Source of the DNA: Rhodocytophaga rosea
GTDB taxonomy: Bacteria > Bacteroidota > Bacteroidia > Cytophagales > 172606-1
DNA: 64,000 bases
Reading direction: 5' to 3'
NCBI RefSeq assembly: GCF_010119975.1
Contig: NZ_CP048222.1
Coordinates: 4,668,501 to 4,732,500 of the forward strand
The translations under genes and the position numbers were made by a program. Below are positions 61,719-64,000 of this stretch, in pieces. The notes below the pieces were generated by a model. The model did not search any database, was not told where the DNA came from, and worked only from the letters and a program-made list of their open reading frames with translations. How positions within the stretch are numbered: the first letter of the stretch is position 1; every line of letters starts with the position of its first letter.

Positions 61719-61792
61719 TTCTTTTTATTATCTGTAAATCAATAAATAGACTATTGGTTTAGTTGAAAGAGCGAATCTAAAACCTATCTACC

Positions 61793-64000
61793 ATGATAAT
61801 TAAAGATAATACCGAGAGCAGTACAAAATGTATAGCCTACGAGAAGTTCCTTCAAGATATTGCTGATGAATTAAGTTTTAATTATTCAACGGTTTCATTT
61901 GGAAATCTTCATAAAGACAATTTTGTGGTCTCAGGAATTGATAATGAAAAAGAGGTATTTGAAAGTATCTTTTCTAATGCAAAAGAACTTATAGATAGAA
62001 GAAAAGGAAAAGGAAGATGCAGAAATATTTTAGTAATTGGATCGGGAGCAACACATGATTCTTATGCAGCAGTGCCACTCGGATATAAAACAAAATATCA
62101 ACTCGGAGAAAAATTGCATTTACAAACTTTACTTGGATCAAGTGAGCAATTTAAGAATAAGTTTGAAGATGAGGCAGCCAGGCTTTTAGCTAATAAATTA
62201 GGATTTATACCTGATAAAAGTAGTAAATCTTTCACAGATTCAGATCAATTTGATTTTGAGAGTTTTCTATTACTAATGACAAAATTTTTTCGCGAACACG
62301 AGGTGCGAAATGCTTTACATGAAATGTTTAACCTACGTTATGCTCCTTGCTTATTTTACGAGATTGCCGCCCATCTTTTTAAACATGGTTTTATTGATAT
62401 AATAATTAATTTCAATTTTGACGAGATGCTTGACCAAGCAATAAAAGAAGAAATGGGATCTGGAAATTATTATGAAATTTTTTCAGATGGACATTGTAAA
62501 GATATCTCAGAAATTGTTGTTGATGGCAGATTGAAGATTCCTGTATATATTAAACCACATGGAACTATAAGTCACAAAAGCACGCTCAGATTTACAAAAG
62601 ATCATTATTTTGATCTTCCTATTGATATCAAATCTTTACTTGAGCAACTATTTAGAGGTCAGTTACAAACTAATTCTTTAGCTCCATGTTTAGATAGGAT
62701 TAATGTTATAACAGTAGGTTTTAATTTAGAAAGCATTGAATTTAATCAAATCCTTGAAAAAAATAAAAACAAACTTAGATTATATGCTATAACATATAAA
62801 GATATTCCTAAAATCTTTGATAACCCAGAAATGGAAAAAACTTGCAAGGAAGATTCTAAATATAGACTGCTTCAAACTGGCTTAAGTACAAAACCGTTAA
62901 ATTCGCCTACAGAAATAACGTTATTCTTGGGAGATGTATTTAACGATTTATATAAAGTAATAATCAATAATTTCAAAGAACCATATAAGCCCAGAGGAAT
63001 TACAAGACACTTATTATTTAATGATTTATTTTATAGTGAAGATTATAGAAGAAAAGATAGTGACTCTAAGCCTATAACCCCATTTAAAAAATTAGTCGAA
63101 TTATTTAAAAGGACCGAATTTTTTAAAAATAGATCAATCATCGAATTAGCAATAGCTATCTCTCGTGGGCGAGGAAAGATCGAATTAAGAGAATCAATGA
63201 AAGATCGGCTAGGAGAGGTTTATACATTATATCGCAGCTTTAATGAAAAGGAAGATAAAAATAGTACTCCTGTTTCTCTCTATGATTTAGCAGAAATCTT
63301 CGGATTACATGAAGAATTTAGCTTTTCAAGAAATGTACACAATATCTCAGATATCACAGAAGATGAAATAAAAGAGGATGATGAATTAGCATTAAAACTT
63401 TTTGGCACTGAGAGAGAAAATTTAATGGCTATCAACTCGCTAGAGCCAAATTATTTTGCTCGAAGAATTGTCTTTCGCTTACTTAATGCTAAATCTACTC
63501 CCGAATCACTAAAATCAGCTTTTCAATTGAAAGAAAAAGTACAGTATGACAACAGATGGAATGAAGAATATATTAATAAAATCTGTGATTATTTTGAAAT
63601 ACTCTATAAATACGGCAATTATCAGCACATAAAGGCTCGATTTAATGATCCTCGTTTATTTGTTTTTGATCATTTCTATAAAGACCAAATATTACATACA
63701 AATTTATCATATACTTATAGATTGAATGAAGTATTTATATGTCCTGAACACTGGGATTATCTTTTTATTGTGACTGATACTGGAATGGTATTAAATGAAT
63801 ATTCTAAATTCTTAAAACAAGATTTAAATGAATCAAATAAAATATATTTAATTACTTGTCAGGAAGCTATTAAGAATAAACCTGGAAAGTATGAACCTAT
63901 TGATGATATTTTACAAAATCATTTAAATAAGTTTAATGATAATGATAAATTAAAAGACAGAATTATACATAAGACCTTACCTTATTCAGATCATCATCAT
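61793..64000 (+). CDS. Large SIR2-domain protein, 3' end beyond the window
   Basis: Open frame of 736 codons to the right edge, so the gene is longer. N-terminal 75 residues are a helical lead (TKCIAYEKFLQDIADELSFNYS ...). The SIR2 domain follows: LVIGSGATHDS (GSGAT at 83-87), INFNFDEMLDQA with N208 and D210, IKPHGTISH with H256, and a long insertion, then TVGFNLESIEF in the NAD-site region. The rest (about 420-736) is helical and charged with no recognised family; a late segment includes EHWDYLFIVTDTGMVLNEYSKFL. The protein probably acts as an NADase or NAD-binding defence effector; a partner beyond the edge cannot be excluded. Confidence 0.85.
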   Translation, partial: MIIKDNTESSTKCIAYEKFLQDIADELSFNYSTVSFGNLHKDNFVVSGIDNEKEVFESIFSNAKELIDRRKGKGRCRNILVIGSGATHDSYAAVPLGYKTKYQLGEKLHLQTLLGSSEQFKNKFEDEAARLLANKLGFIPDKSSKSFTDSDQFDFESFLLLMTKFFREHEVRNALHEMFNLRYAPCLFYEIAAHLFKHGFIDIIINFNFDEMLDQAIKEEMGSGNYYEIFSDGHCKDISEIVVDGRLKIPVYIKPHGTISHKSTLRFTKDHYFDLPIDIKSLLEQLFRGQLQTNSLAPCLDRINVITVGFNLESIEFNQILEKNKNKLRLYAITYKDIPKIFDNPEMEKTCKEDSKYRLLQTGLSTKPLNSPTEITLFLGDVFNDLYKVIINNFKEPYKPRGITRHLLFNDLFYSEDYRRKDSDSKPITPFKKLVELFKRTEFFKNRSIIELAIAISRGRGKIELRESMKDRLGEVYTLYRSFNEKEDKNSTPVSLYDLAEIFGLHEEFSFSRNVHNISDITEDEIKEDDELALKLFGTERENLMAINSLEPNYFARRIVFRLLNAKSTPESLKSAFQLKEKVQYDNRWNEEYINKICDYFEILYKYGNYQHIKARFNDPRLFVFDHFYKDQILHTNLSYTYRLNEVFICPEHWDYLFIVTDTGMVLNEYSKFLKQDLNESNKIYLITCQEAIKNKPGKYEPIDDILQNHLNKFNDNDKLKDRIIHKTLPYSDHHH

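Noticed and set aside
1-64000. rRNA genes, CRISPR arrays, riboswitches of known class
   Set aside because: No matching core sequence was recognised anywhere in the window, apart from the one tRNA, the tRNA fragment and the trp attenuator.

Overview
The window is from a Bacteroidota chromosome, most likely Cytophagales. The signs are a SusC/SusD/SusE/amylase locus, a type IX secretion (T9SS) sorting tail, lipoproteins with short lipoboxes, paired DUF6452/DUF6048 genes, and promoters of the Bacteroidota form TTTG-N19-TAnnTTTG instead of -35/-10 boxes. Genus and species cannot be read from the sequence alone.

Positions 1-24300 are ordinary core genome of moderate GC: a tRNA-modification gene cut by the left edge, two SRPBCC proteins, a sugar-processing pair (DUF1080 hydrolase and a five-module ThuA/sugar dehydrogenase/PKD/cytochrome c/CBM protein), a Gre-type factor, a four-gene two-component operon carrying two flavin-split-barrel proteins, an NmrA reductase/O-methyltransferase pair behind three 21-bp-spaced repeats, a lipoprotein cytochrome c, a hexuronate pair (mannonate dehydratase and an AraD1/FAH protein), several envelope proteins, glutamate racemase and polyphosphate kinase.

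Positions 24269-32880 hold a minus-strand tryptophan operon: promoter, leader peptide with three consecutive Trp codons, attenuator, trpE, a TrpB2-type gene, trpG, trpD, trpC, trpF, a Uma2-family gene, trpB, terminator. trpA is absent. A fresh ISAs1-family insertion (32917-34080, 10-bp target duplication) lies just upstream of the promoter. Positions 34365-43477 are an alpha-glucan utilisation locus (SusC, SusD, SusE-like, secreted GH13), with two identical LacI-type palindromes at the 5' end of susC.

A tRNA with anticodon CAT (44709-44782) marks the passage to accessory DNA: two IS3-family elements (one intact, one broken and carrying two inverted copies of a 32-bp insert), an integrase gene cut by the second IS, and at 49112-49137 the 3' end of a minus-strand tRNA gene with a terminator behind it, which looks like an attachment-site junction. 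From 49138 to the right edge the DNA is clearly AT-richer and reads as an integrative element: tyrosine recombinase, a group of envelope proteins including an exported trypsin-like protease with an OmpA-like tail, a PH-like/DUF4238 protein, decayed genes, an FRG-domain protein, a SIR2-TPR protein and a second large SIR2 protein cut by the right edge. The last four families recur in antiphage defence islands. A 29-bp palindromic element occurs both just after the integrase and just before the last SIR2 gene.
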